A stretch of DNA of 6,148 nucleotides from Brevundimonas sp. (GTDB taxonomy: Bacteria; Pseudomonadota; Alphaproteobacteria; Caulobacterales; Caulobacteraceae), in contig JADCBH010000315.1 of NCBI GenBank assembly GCA_020253595.1, positions 1 through 6,148 on the forward strand. The letters are read 5' to 3'. Below, one piece after another: positions 1 through 5,998 of this stretch. Each line of letters begins with the position of its first letter. Position 1 is the stretch's first letter. The notes under the pieces are model-generated. The model was not told the DNA's origin. It saw only the letters and a list, made by a program, of their open reading frames with translations, and did no database searches. The position numbers and the translations under genes are program-made.

Positions 1-1695
1 GTCGATGCCGCGACGCGGGCCGAGCCCGCGCTGAAGGCGGTGGAGCAGGGTGATACGGTCGTTGAGCCGAAGTCCTACGAGAAGATCTATTTCGAGTGGC
101 TCAGGAACATCGAGCCCTGGTGCATTTCACGCCAGCTGTGGTGGGGCCACCGCATCCCGGCCTGGTACGGAATCATCCGACAGGACGAGCAGAACAACTA
201 CATTGCAGACCTCGCCGCCCCAGCGATCTTTGTCGGTGAAACTGAGGCCGAGGGCTTGGCATTGGCGGCGGCTCACTACGGCCGCGAAGTCGTCGTTGTG
301 AGCGATGCCGCAGCGGCTCAGGACTTCGCCTACCAGGAAACGACCCGACCGTTTGCTGACCGACGGGTTCCAGTTTTCCAGGACGAAGGCGTCCTCGACA
401 CCTGGTTCAGCTCCGCCCTGTGGCCGTTCTCGACGATGGGCTGGCCGGAGGACACCGACGACCTCAAGCGTTTCTATCCGACCTCGGACCTCGTCACAGC
501 GGCGGACATCATCTTCTTCTGGGTGGCCCGGATGATGATGATGGGGCTGCACTTCATGGACGAGGTGCCCTTCAAGCGGGTCATCATCAACGGCCTCGTC
601 CGCGACGAGAAGGGCCAGAAGATGTCGAAGTCCAAGGGGAACGTCATCGATCCCCTGACCATCATCGACGAGCTTGGGGCCGATCCGTTGCGGTTCACCA
701 TGGCCATCCTGTCGGGCACACGCGACATCAAGCTGTCGAAACAGCGCATCGAGGGATATCGTAATTTCGGCACCAAGCTGTGGAACGCCGCACGCTTCAG
801 CCAGATGAACGAGTGCGCGCGAGTCGACGGTTTTGACCCTGCGACGATGACCCAGATCATCAACCGCTGGGTCCGTGGCGAGCTGACCAAGACCGAGCGG
901 CAGGTGTCCGAGGCGATCGAGGGCGGGCGGTTCGATGACGCGGCCAGCGCCCTGTATCGTTTCGTCTGGAATGTTTTCTGCGACTGGTACCTGGAGCTGG
1001 CCAAGCCGGTGTTCCAGGGGACCGACGAGGCTGCCAAGGCCGAAACCCGGGCGATGACGGCCTGGACGCTGGATCAGACGCTGAAGTTGCTGCACCCCGT
1101 CATGCCGTTCATCACCGAGGAGCTTTGGGCCGAACTCGGCAAGGCAGGCGCGGCGCGGGACGAGGCGATGTTGCTGGGCGCGGCGTGGCCGGCATTGCCG
1201 GATGTCTTCATGGACGCGGACGCCGAGGCTGAAATCGGCTGGCTGGTTGATCTGGTTGGGGAGATCCGGGGCCTGCGCGGCGAGATGAACGTGCCCCCGG
1301 CCGCCAAGCCACCCCTGACGTTCGTCTCACCAGACGCGACGACGGAAGCGCGGGTGCAGCGCCACCGCGACCTGATCCTGACCTTGGCAAGGGTCTCGCA
1401 CATCGGCGTGTCCGAGACGGCGCCGGACGGCGCCGTGACGATCGTATCGGGCGGGTCCGCGGCCGCCCTGTCCCTGGCCGGGGTGATTGATGTCACAGCC
1501 GAGCTGGCGCGGCTGTCCAAGGAGATCGCGGCGGCTGACAGCGACATCGGCCACGTCATGAAAAAGCTGGGCAACCCCAACTTCGTCGAGCGTGCAGCGC
1601 CGGCGGTGATCGAGGAACAGCGTGCCAAGCTGGCGGAGGCAGAGGCGACGAAGGCACGTCTGGAAACGGCGCTGGGGCGGCTGGCAGGGCTGTAG
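1..1695 (+). CDS. valS: Valyl-tRNA synthetase (ValRS), C-terminal part, 5' end outside the window
   Basis: Class Ia aminoacyl-tRNA synthetase that charges tRNA-Val with valine in the cytoplasm. The frame is open from base 1, so 564 C-terminal residues are visible; the HIGH motif and most of the CP1 editing domain lie upstream of the window. Seen, with residues counted from base 1: the post-editing motif WCISRQLWWGHR (about 40-51), LDTWFSSALWPFS (from 132), IIFFWVARMMMMG, the catalytic loop KMSKS (207-211) followed by KGNVIDP, an anticodon-binding helical domain (about 270-400), and a C-terminal coiled-coil tRNA-binding arm (about 501-564, containing KKLGNPNFVERAP-like residues). The segment between WY and VLDTWF is 74 residues, longer than the roughly 32 I recall for E. 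coli ValRS. It stops on TAG 7 nt before tlyA, so co-transcription is likely. The family assignment is secure. Confidence 0.97.
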   Translation, partial: VDAATRAEPALKAVEQGDTVVEPKSYEKIYFEWLRNIEPWCISRQLWWGHRIPAWYGIIRQDEQNNYIADLAAPAIFVGETEAEGLALAAAHYGREVVVVSDAAAAQDFAYQETTRPFADRRVPVFQDEGVLDTWFSSALWPFSTMGWPEDTDDLKRFYPTSDLVTAADIIFFWVARMMMMGLHFMDEVPFKRVIINGLVRDEKGQKMSKSKGNVIDPLTIIDELGADPLRFTMAILSGTRDIKLSKQRIEGYRNFGTKLWNAARFSQMNECARVDGFDPATMTQIINRWVRGELTKTERQVSEAIEGGRFDDAASALYRFVWNVFCDWYLELAKPVFQGTDEAAKAETRAMTAWTLDQTLKLLHPVMPFITEELWAELGKAGAARDEAMLLGAAWPALPDVFMDADAEAEIGWLVDLVGEIRGLRGEMNVPPAAKPPLTFVSPDATTEARVQRHRDLILTLARVSHIGVSETAPDGAVTIVSGGSAAALSLAGVIDVTAELARLSKEIAAADSDIGHVMKKLGNPNFVERAAPAVIEEQRAKLAEAEATKARLETALGRLAGL

Positions 1696-1702
1696 GGCGC
1701 AG

Positions 1703-2431
1703 GTGTCTGTGAGACTGGATGTCTTGCTGGTGTCGCGCGGTCTGGTCGAAAGCCGGGCCCGGGCCAAGGCCGCCATCGGGGCCGGCGGGGTGATGGTCGA
1801 CGGTCGACCCGCGCGCGCGGCGTCGGAGAAGGTCGCCGAAGACGCGATCATCACGGTCGAGGAGCCCTTCCCCTGGGTCGGGCGAGGCGCGCTGAAGCTG
1901 ATTCATGCGCTGGACCTCTGGCCTGTTGCAGTCGATGGGCGGGTGGTGCTGGATGTCGGGGCCTCGACCGGCGGCTTCACCGAGGTGTGCCTGAGCCGGG
2001 GCGCGGTGAGGGTCCATGCCGTCGACGTCGGCTTCGGCCAACTGCATCCCCGGGTCGCGGCTGACCCGCGTGTGGTCAATCTGGAGCGGACGGACGCCCG
2101 GGAACTGACGCGGGATGTCTTTCCGGAGGCCCCCGAGCTGATTGTCTGCGATGCCAGCTTCATCAGCCTGATCAAGGTCCTGCCCGCAGCGCTTGAACTG
2201 GCGGCCGACGACGCCGACCTGATCGCGCTGGTCAAACCCCAGTTCGAGGCCGACGGGCCCAGCGCCATCGGCAAGGGGGGAATCGTGAAGGACCCGGCCG
2301 CTCGCGCCGAGGCGGTCGCGAAGGTTTCGGCCTGGCTGGAGTCCGCAGGCTGGAGCGTCAAGGACACGACCGAGAGCCCGATCCCCGGCGGCGATGGCAA
2401 CCTCGAGTCCCTGCTCTGGGCCCACCGGTAG
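1703..2431 (+). CDS. tlyA: TlyA-family rRNA (cytidine-2'-O)-methyltransferase
   Basis: SAM-dependent 2'-O-methyltransferase; characterised homologues methylate C1920 of 23S rRNA, and the longer type also C1409 of 16S rRNA. The protein has 242 residues. An N-terminal S4 RNA-binding domain (about 3-50) is followed by an FtsJ/RrmJ-type Rossmann domain with SAM motif DVGASTGG (84-91). The K-D-K-E tetrad is visible as K65 (RGALKL), D150 (CDASFISL), K178 (LVKPQFE) and E235 (GDGNLES). I chose the GTG at 1703 because AGGG lies 5 nt upstream and the S4 domain begins at once; the GTG at 1709 (preceded by GCAGG) is a near-equal alternative. In-frame starts further upstream run back into valS and encode an Arg/Trp-rich, non-conserved stretch. 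It starts 7 nt after valS and probably shares its transcript. The old name 'hemolysin' for this family is misleading. Confidence 0.95.
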   Translation: MSVRLDVLLVSRGLVESRARAKAAIGAGGVMVDGRPARAASEKVAEDAIITVEEPFPWVGRGALKLIHALDLWPVAVDGRVVLDVGASTGGFTEVCLSRGAVRVHAVDVGFGQLHPRVAADPRVVNLERTDARELTRDVFPEAPELIVCDASFISLIKVLPAALELAADDADLIALVKPQFEADGPSAIGKGGIVKDPAARAEAVAKVSAWLESAGWSVKDTTESPIPGGDGNLESLLWAHR

Positions 2432-2456
2432 CCTTGGCTGCCCGGCTAAACAGCAA

Positions 2457-2482
2457 CCGCCGGCGGATTGCTCCGCCGGCGG
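2457..2482. terminator. Perfect 11-bp hairpin between convergent genes, probable bidirectional terminator
   Basis: An 11-bp perfect inverted repeat (arm CCGCCGGCGGA) closes a 4-nt TTGC loop. It lies 25 nt past the tlyA stop and about 65 nt past the stop of the minus-strand glycine-zipper gene, where a shared terminator is expected. On the minus strand the stem is followed by the moderately T-rich TTGCTGTTTAG. On the plus strand there is no T tract, so termination of tlyA here would be weak or factor-assisted. Confidence 0.65.
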
Positions 2483-2546
2483 CACCGAACACGATCCCGA
2501 TCGACAGGGGGGCTGAAAACTAACCGGGATCGCGAACCCTGTGCGA

Positions 2547-3110
2547 TCAGCGCGGCAGCCAGCCCCGGCGCGGATCAAAGTAGTAATGGCCGTCGGCCGA
2601 GACCTCGTAGCCGTTGTCGTAGCGTCGGCTGTCCCGACGATTGTCGTAGCTGTCGTGGCGACGGCGATCATCGCGGCGGTCGTAGCGACCGTAGTTGCGA
2701 TCATCGTAGCCGCGCGACTGGGCCCGATCGTTGTAGCGATCGTAGGCGTAGCCGTTGTTGTCGTTCGGGCGGCAGTTGTCGTTCGAGGCACGGCCGACCT
2801 GGGCGCCGATCACTGCGCCGAGCACGCCACCGATGATCGATCCTTCGGTCCGGTTACCGCGGCCGGCGATCTGCGAACCCGCAACCGCGCCGATGCCGCC
2901 GCCGATCAGCGCACCCGCGCCGGTCCGGCCCTGACCCAGGGTGCTGCACCGGTCGTAGGACTGGCTGTAGCCGTTGTTGCGGTAGCCATCATTGTGGCCG
3001 TAGCCGTTTCCATAGCCGTAGGACTGCGCCGAGGCGGCGGCCGGGATCATGGTGGCGGCGACCGCAACGGCGGCCAGGGCGGCGACGGGATTGAACGACT
3101 TCTTGGTCAT
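2547..3110 (-). CDS. Secreted glycine-zipper 2TM (17 kDa surface antigen-like) envelope protein
   Basis: Predicted exported envelope protein of 187 residues with no known enzymatic role. Seen: a Sec signal peptide (1-28) with lysines at 3-4, a hydrophobic Ala/Val core and an ASA|QS cleavage site. There is no lipobox cysteine, so it is not a lipoprotein of the Rickettsia 17 kDa antigen type. A Gly/Tyr/Asn-rich linker (29-52) precedes a glycine-zipper segment (64-106) with GALIGGGIGAVAG and GSIIGGVLGAVIG as two short hairpin-forming stretches. Cys55 and Cys113 flank the zipper and could form a disulfide. The tail (114-187) is low-complexity, rich in Asp, Arg and Tyr, and ends in an aromatic motif, HYYFDPRRGWLPR. 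The start is supported by AGGGG 8 nt upstream of the ATG. It is divergent from the RNA methyltransferase gene. Similar proteins are thought to sit in or near the outer membrane, but function here is unknown. Confidence 0.88.
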   Translation of the reverse strand: MTKKSFNPVAALAAVAVAATMIPAAASAQSYGYGNGYGHNDGYRNNGYSQSYDRCSTLGQGRTGAGALIGGGIGAVAGSQIAGRGNRTEGSIIGGVLGAVIGAQVGRASNDNCRPNDNNGYAYDRYNDRAQSRGYDDRNYGRYDRRDDRRRHDSYDNRRDSRRYDNGYEVSADGHYYFDPRRGWLPR

Positions 3111-3118
3111 GAGAGAGA

Positions 3119-3123
3119 CCCCT
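3119..3123 (-). promoter_or_regulatory. Shine-Dalgarno site of the glycine-zipper gene
   Basis: On the minus strand AGGGG is followed by TCTCTCTC (8 nt) and then the ATG at 3110. This fixes the start and contrasts with the methyltransferase and radical SAM genes, which have no such site. Confidence 0.6.
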
Positions 3124-3159
3124 GTTCCTGCGCCGGGCCAGTCCGGCGTCTTGAGAGGT

Positions 3160-3167
3160 GTTCTAGT
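3160..3167 (-). promoter_or_regulatory. Candidate -10 element of the glycine-zipper gene
   Basis: The minus strand reads ACTAGAAC, matching 7 of 8 positions of the Caulobacter housekeeping -10 form GCTANAWC as I recall it. Transcription would start near 3153, leaving a leader of about 43 nt that contains the Shine-Dalgarno site. No good -35 (TTGAC-like) lies at the proper distance, which suits a promoter needing an activator; the direct repeat at 3198-3214 would lie about 45-60 nt upstream of the start. Confidence 0.45.
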
Positions 3168-3197
3168 GGGACCAAGCTGAACCGGCTTTGAGCGGGC

Positions 3198-3214
3198 CGT
3201 TCATCTACGTTCAT
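3198..3214. repeat. Direct repeat CGTTCAT-CTA-CGTTCAT, candidate regulator-binding site
   Basis: Two identical 7-mers are spaced with a 10-nt period, so both face the same side of the helix. This arrangement is typical of OmpR/PhoB-family response-regulator sites. The repeat sits between the divergent promoters, centred about 50 nt upstream of each inferred start. The repeat is observed; the binding protein is inference. Confidence 0.45.
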
Positions 3215-3216
3215 GT

Positions 3217-3245
3217 TTCGCCGCGCGGCCGGGTCGGGCTAGACA
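3217..3245 (+). promoter_or_regulatory. Candidate leaderless promoter of the RNA methyltransferase gene
   Basis: GCTAGACA (3238-3245) matches 6 of 8 positions of the Caulobacter -10 form GCTANAWC, with a poor -35-like TTCGCCG at 3217-3223. Six nt separate the -10 from the ATG at 3252, so transcription would begin at or next to the A of the start codon. No Shine-Dalgarno sequence lies before this ATG, which fits a leaderless mRNA. Confidence 0.4.
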
Positions 3246-3251
3246 CCGGCG

Positions 3252-4496
3252 ATGAAGACGATCCTGACGATCGCCCGCGTGGCCGGGCAGGGCGACGGCG
3301 TGGCCGAGACACCTGCCGGGCCGGTCTTCGTGCCCCTGACCCTGCCGGGCGAGGTGGTGCAGGGAGAGGTGCGGGACGGACGGCTGGAGAGCGTCCAGGT
3401 TCTGGAGCCGAGTTCGGACCGGGTGCCTCCTCTGTCGCAGCACTATGGCGACTGTGGCGGGTGTTCCCTGCAGCACTGGGCCAAGGGTCCCTATCTGGCG
3501 TGGAAGCGGGATCAGGTCGTGGCCGCCCTGACGCGAGAGCGGATCGAAACGGAGGTTGAGGTGACGGTCGCGGTGCCGGCCGGCACGCGGCGCAGGCTGG
3601 CGCTGCATGCCCGGAGGCTCTCGGACGGCCGGGTGGTTCTTGGCTTCAAGGCGCGGAAGTCCTGGCGGCTGGTCGAGGTGAGCGAATGCCCGGTGGCCGA
3701 TCCCAGGCTGGTGCGGGCCTTTCCCGCGCTGGCGAACGTGGCGGCGGCCTTTCTGGAGCATCCGAAGTCGGCACCGACGCTGCATGTGACCTGGACTCTG
3801 GACGGGCTGGATGTGGATGTGACGGGCGTTGAGCGACGCTCGGGCGGGCTGTCGGCGGATCGGCGGACACAGGCGGTGAGAACGGCGGCCGAGGCGGATC
3901 TGGCGCGGCTGTCGCTGGCGGGTGAGACGCTGGTGATGGCGCGGCAGCCGCGTGTGGTGTTCGGCCCGGCGACCGTGCCCCTGCCGGCGGGCGGCTTCCT
4001 GCAGGCCGTGCCGGAGGCGGAGGCCGCGATGGTGAGCCGCGCGGTCGAGGCCGTCAGAGGGGCGAAGACGGTCGCCGATCTGTTCTGCGGGGCGGGGACC
4101 TTCACCTTCCCCCTGGCGACGGTGGCGAGCGTCGTGGCGGCCGATGCCTCGGCGGCCGGGATCGCGGCGCTGAAGGCCGGAGTTTCGACGGCCAGGGGGA
4201 TCAAGCCGATTTCCGCCGAGGCGCGGGACCTTTTCCGGCGGCCGCTCACGCCGTTCGACCTGAAGGGCTGCGAGGCCATCGTGTTCGATCCGCCGCGTGC
4301 GGGAGCGATCGAGCAGACGGCGCAGATCGCGGGCACCAAGGCGGGCGTGGTCGTCGGTGTGTCGTGCAATCCGGTGACCTTTGCCCGGGACGCCCGTGTG
4401 CTGATCGACGCCGGTTTCCGGCTGGAGCGGGTGACGCCGGTCGACCAGTTCCTGTGGTCCAGCCACGTCGAGCTGGTGGGAGTGTTCCGGAGATGA
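3252..4496 (+). CDS. TrmA/RlmD-family RNA (uracil-C5)-methyltransferase
   Basis: Class I SAM-dependent enzyme expected to make 5-methyluridine in rRNA or tRNA; the target cannot be read from sequence. The protein has 414 residues. An N-terminal TRAM RNA-binding domain (about 1-50) precedes the Fe-S region with Cys68 and Cys71 (GDCGGCSLQHW) and the distal Cys146 (SECPVADP). The position of the usual first cluster cysteine is Ser62. The Rossmann domain follows: SAM loop DLFCGAGTFTFPLA (276-289), DPPRAG (346-351), the catalytic nucleophile Cys372 in SCNPVTFARD, and the likely general base Glu407 in SSHVELVGVF. Gln251 (GGFLQAVPEA) is the usual SAM-contact region. Length and order fit RlmD-like proteins. 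The only start near the TRAM domain is the ATG at 3252, which has no ribosome binding site. Its stop overlaps the start of the next gene by 4 nt. From memory, alphaproteobacteria often keep such a gene near tlyA, as here. Confidence 0.92.
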   Translation: MKTILTIARVAGQGDGVAETPAGPVFVPLTLPGEVVQGEVRDGRLESVQVLEPSSDRVPPLSQHYGDCGGCSLQHWAKGPYLAWKRDQVVAALTRERIETEVEVTVAVPAGTRRRLALHARRLSDGRVVLGFKARKSWRLVEVSECPVADPRLVRAFPALANVAAAFLEHPKSAPTLHVTWTLDGLDVDVTGVERRSGGLSADRRTQAVRTAAEADLARLSLAGETLVMARQPRVVFGPATVPLPAGGFLQAVPEAEAAMVSRAVEAVRGAKTVADLFCGAGTFTFPLATVASVVAADASAAGIAALKAGVSTARGIKPISAEARDLFRRPLTPFDLKGCEAIVFDPPRAGAIEQTAQIAGTKAGVVVGVSCNPVTFARDARVLIDAGFRLERVTPVDQFLWSSHVELVGVFRR

Positions 4497-4882
4497 CGAT
4501 GGACGAGCGCGAACCGGACTTTGGGGAGGATGGCGGCGGGTTCGATGTCGATGACTGGCGAAGGCTGGTGCCCTTTGTCGGGCGGGTCGCGACGCTGGAC
4601 GATGTTCAGGCCAGGCGGGCCGTCTTTGCCTTGAGCGATACCGAAGACGCCCGACCGATCGATATGGACCTGCCTCAGCCGGTGATCTGGTGGGATGAGG
4701 ATGGCGAGCAGGCGGCGATCGCGGTGCAGGCGGAAAGCCACGTTGGCCCTGACGATGAGGTCATGGAGGTCCTGGGCCTGATTCTGCCGGACGGGGAGGG
4801 GGTCGTGGCCCTGCTGGAGGATGTCGATCTGGTCGATGATACGGATCCGACCTGGCGCGGCCTGGTCGAGGGCGCGGTCTGA
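4493..4882 (+). CDS. Small, strongly acidic conserved-looking protein of unknown function
   Basis: I do not recognise a family. The protein has 129 residues, with about 34 Asp/Glu against 8 Arg and no lysine, cysteine, asparagine or tyrosine, giving a net charge near -26. No signal peptide or membrane segment is visible, so it is probably cytoplasmic. The first 20 residues are Gly/Asp/Glu-rich and likely disordered. After that, alternating hydrophobic stretches (RRAVFALS, PVIWWDEDG, AAIAVQAE, VMEVLGLILPDGEGVVALL) suggest a small beta-rich domain. The ATG at 4493 overlaps the methyltransferase stop as ATGA, implying translational coupling. The ATG at 4499 is a real alternative because GGAG (4489-4492) lies 6 nt before it; for 4493 the nearest GGAG is 10 nt away. 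Codon use matches its neighbours, supporting a real gene. Pairing with the methyltransferase is inferred from the overlap only. Confidence 0.8.
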   Translation: MTMDEREPDFGEDGGGFDVDDWRRLVPFVGRVATLDDVQARRAVFALSDTEDARPIDMDLPQPVIWWDEDGEQAAIAVQAESHVGPDDEVMEVLGLILPDGEGVVALLEDVDLVDDTDPTWRGLVEGAV

Positions 4883-4886
4883 GCCG

Positions 4887-5963
4887 TCAGGCAAAGAGCT
4901 CCAGCTGAGGGCGGGCGTCGGCGGGGACGCGGAACCGGGTCACGTCCAGATCGTGGCGGGGGCCGTCCAGGCCATAGCGCTTGATCGCCGCCTTGAAGCG
5001 GGCACCGATCAGCTCGGCGACGGGGCCCGTGCCCTTCATGCGCTGGGACCAGTCGGGATCGTAGTCCTTGCCCCCGCGCGTCTGCCGGACCAGAGACATG
5101 ACGCGGGCGGCCCGCTCCGGCCGGGCCTCGGACAGCCATTCGCGAAAGAGATCCTTGATCTCCAGCGGCAGGCGCAGGGTGACATACATGGCCGTGGTGG
5201 CGCCGGCCTTGGCGGCGGCTTCCAGCACGGCTTCCAGCTCGTGATCGTTGAGGCCAGGGATCACTGGCGCGAAGCCGACGCCGACCGGAACGCCGGCCTC
5301 CGCAAGGCGGCTTATGGCCTCCAGCCGCTTCGTTGGCGTCGAGGCGCGGGGTTCCATGGCGCGGGCCAGTTTTCGGTCCAGCGTCGTGATCGAGACGAAG
5401 GCGCTGGCCAGACGGTCGCGGCCCATCGGACCAAGGATGTCCACATCGCGGGTGATCAGGTTCGACTTGGTGATGATGGAGAAGGGCTGATTGAAGCGGC
5501 GACAGACCTCGAGGATGGCGCGCGTGGATCCAAGCTCGCGTTCCACCGGCTGGTACGGGTCGGTGTTGCCGCCGATGTGGATGCGCTTGCAGACATAGCG
5601 ACGGGCCGAGAGTTCCTGTTCCAGGAGACGGGCGGCCTCGGGCTTGAAGAAGATCCGGCTCTCGAAATCCAGGCCCGGGGATAGGCCCATCCAGGCATGG
5701 GACGGACGGGCGTAGCAGTAGATGCATCCATGTTCGCAGCCCTTGTAGGGGTTGATGGACCGATCGAAGCCGACGTCGGGACTGGTGTTTTTCGCGATGA
5801 TCGTGCGGGCGTGTTCCGGCGTCAGGATCGTGCGGATCTGCGTCGCCGGGTCGTCGTCAGGGGTCCAGCCGTCATCGAAGGCTTCGGTCGTGGTCGGCTC
5901 GTATCGCCCCGTGGCGTTGGAGCGAGCACCGCGGCCTTTCTTCGGGAGGGGAGCGGGGGACAT
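4887..5963 (-). CDS. PA0069-family radical SAM protein (SplB-like, COG1533)
   Basis: Radical SAM enzyme related to the spore photoproduct lyase group; its substrate is not established. The protein has 358 residues. A family-typical N-terminus (KKGRGARSN...GRYE...DDGW, 8-33) is followed by the [4Fe-4S] motif CEHGCIYC, with Cys76, Cys80 and Cys83 (CxxxCxxC) in NPYKGCEHGCIYCYARPSH. Then come HIGGNTDPYQPVE (129-141), ITKSNLITRD (164-173), VSITTLD (190-196) and GFAPVIPGLND (230-240), strands of the TIM-barrel core. The protein ends RPQLELFA; QLELF (353-357) resembles the DnaN clamp-binding motif. I chose the ATG at 5963 because family similarity begins there and a promoter with a LexA box lies just upstream. 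The in-frame ATG at 6029 would place that promoter inside the gene. No Shine-Dalgarno site is present, consistent with a leaderless mRNA. Its stop lies 4 nt from the convergent stop of the acidic gene. Confidence 0.93.
   Translation of the reverse strand: MSPAPLPKKGRGARSNATGRYEPTTTEAFDDGWTPDDDPATQIRTILTPEHARTIIAKNTSPDVGFDRSINPYKGCEHGCIYCYARPSHAWMGLSPGLDFESRIFFKPEAARLLEQELSARRYVCKRIHIGGNTDPYQPVERELGSTRAILEVCRRFNQPFSIITKSNLITRDVDILGPMGRDRLASAFVSITTLDRKLARAMEPRASTPTKRLEAISRLAEAGVPVGVGFAPVIPGLNDHELEAVLEAAAKAGATTAMYVTLRLPLEIKDLFREWLSEARPERAARVMSLVRQTRGGKDYDPDWSQRMKGTGPVAELIGARFKAAIKRYGLDGPRHDLDVTRFRVPADARPQLELFA
4893..4907 (-). other. Codons for a C-terminal QLELF, candidate beta-sliding-clamp-binding motif
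   Basis: Residues 353-357 of the radical SAM protein read QLELF, one residue from the C-terminus. The known bacterial clamp-binding pentapeptide consensus is QL[S/D]LF, so four of five positions match and the third is a conservative acidic residue. A free, flexible terminus is the usual place for such motifs. Binding is inferred. Confidence 0.5.
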
Positions 5964-5969
5964 GAGGCG

Positions 5970-5998
5970 AGTGTATTGGAGGAGCCAGAACATAACAA
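5970..5998 (-). promoter_or_regulatory. Promoter of the radical SAM gene, placed for a leaderless transcript
   Basis: On the minus strand TTGTTA (5998-5993) and TACACT (5975-5970) are separated by exactly 17 nt, each matching 4 of 6 consensus positions. The -10 is followed by CGCCTC and then the ATG at 5963, so transcription would start at or beside the A of the start codon. This supports the 5963 start over the longer reading. Confidence 0.55.

Noticed and set aside
1622..1702. Longer tlyA reading starting inside valS
   Set aside because: The added residues are Arg/Trp-rich and are the out-of-frame image of the ValRS coiled coil; the S4 domain starts at the GTG near 1703.
2492..2532. Inverted repeat CGATCCCG / CGGGATCG around a 25-nt loop, downstream of the envelope gene
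   Set aside because: Only 8 bp with a long loop and no T tract; the 11-bp hairpin next to it is a far better terminator candidate.
1556..2791. 411-codon minus-strand ORF antisense to tlyA and reaching into the envelope gene
   Set aside because: Its first part is a Thr/Ala-rich shadow of repetitive codons and the rest is antisense to tlyA; no recognisable domain or ribosome binding site.
2541..3191. Long plus-strand ORF across the glycine-zipper gene, reading as a Val/Ala/Ile-rich membrane-like protein
   Set aside because: Its hydrophobicity is the antisense image of Tyr, Asp, Arg and Asn codons (GTA, GTC, GCG). The minus-strand frame has a signal peptide, zipper and Shine-Dalgarno site, so this is a shadow.
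3201..4894. Long minus-strand ORFs antisense to the methyltransferase and acidic-protein genes
   Set aside because: High GC leaves few stops in antisense frames. The products are Arg/Pro/His/Ser-rich with no motifs, while the plus-strand frames carry clear catalytic motifs.
4821..5684. Plus-strand ORF antisense to the radical SAM gene
   Set aside because: No family motifs; the opposite strand has a complete CxxxCxxC radical SAM protein.
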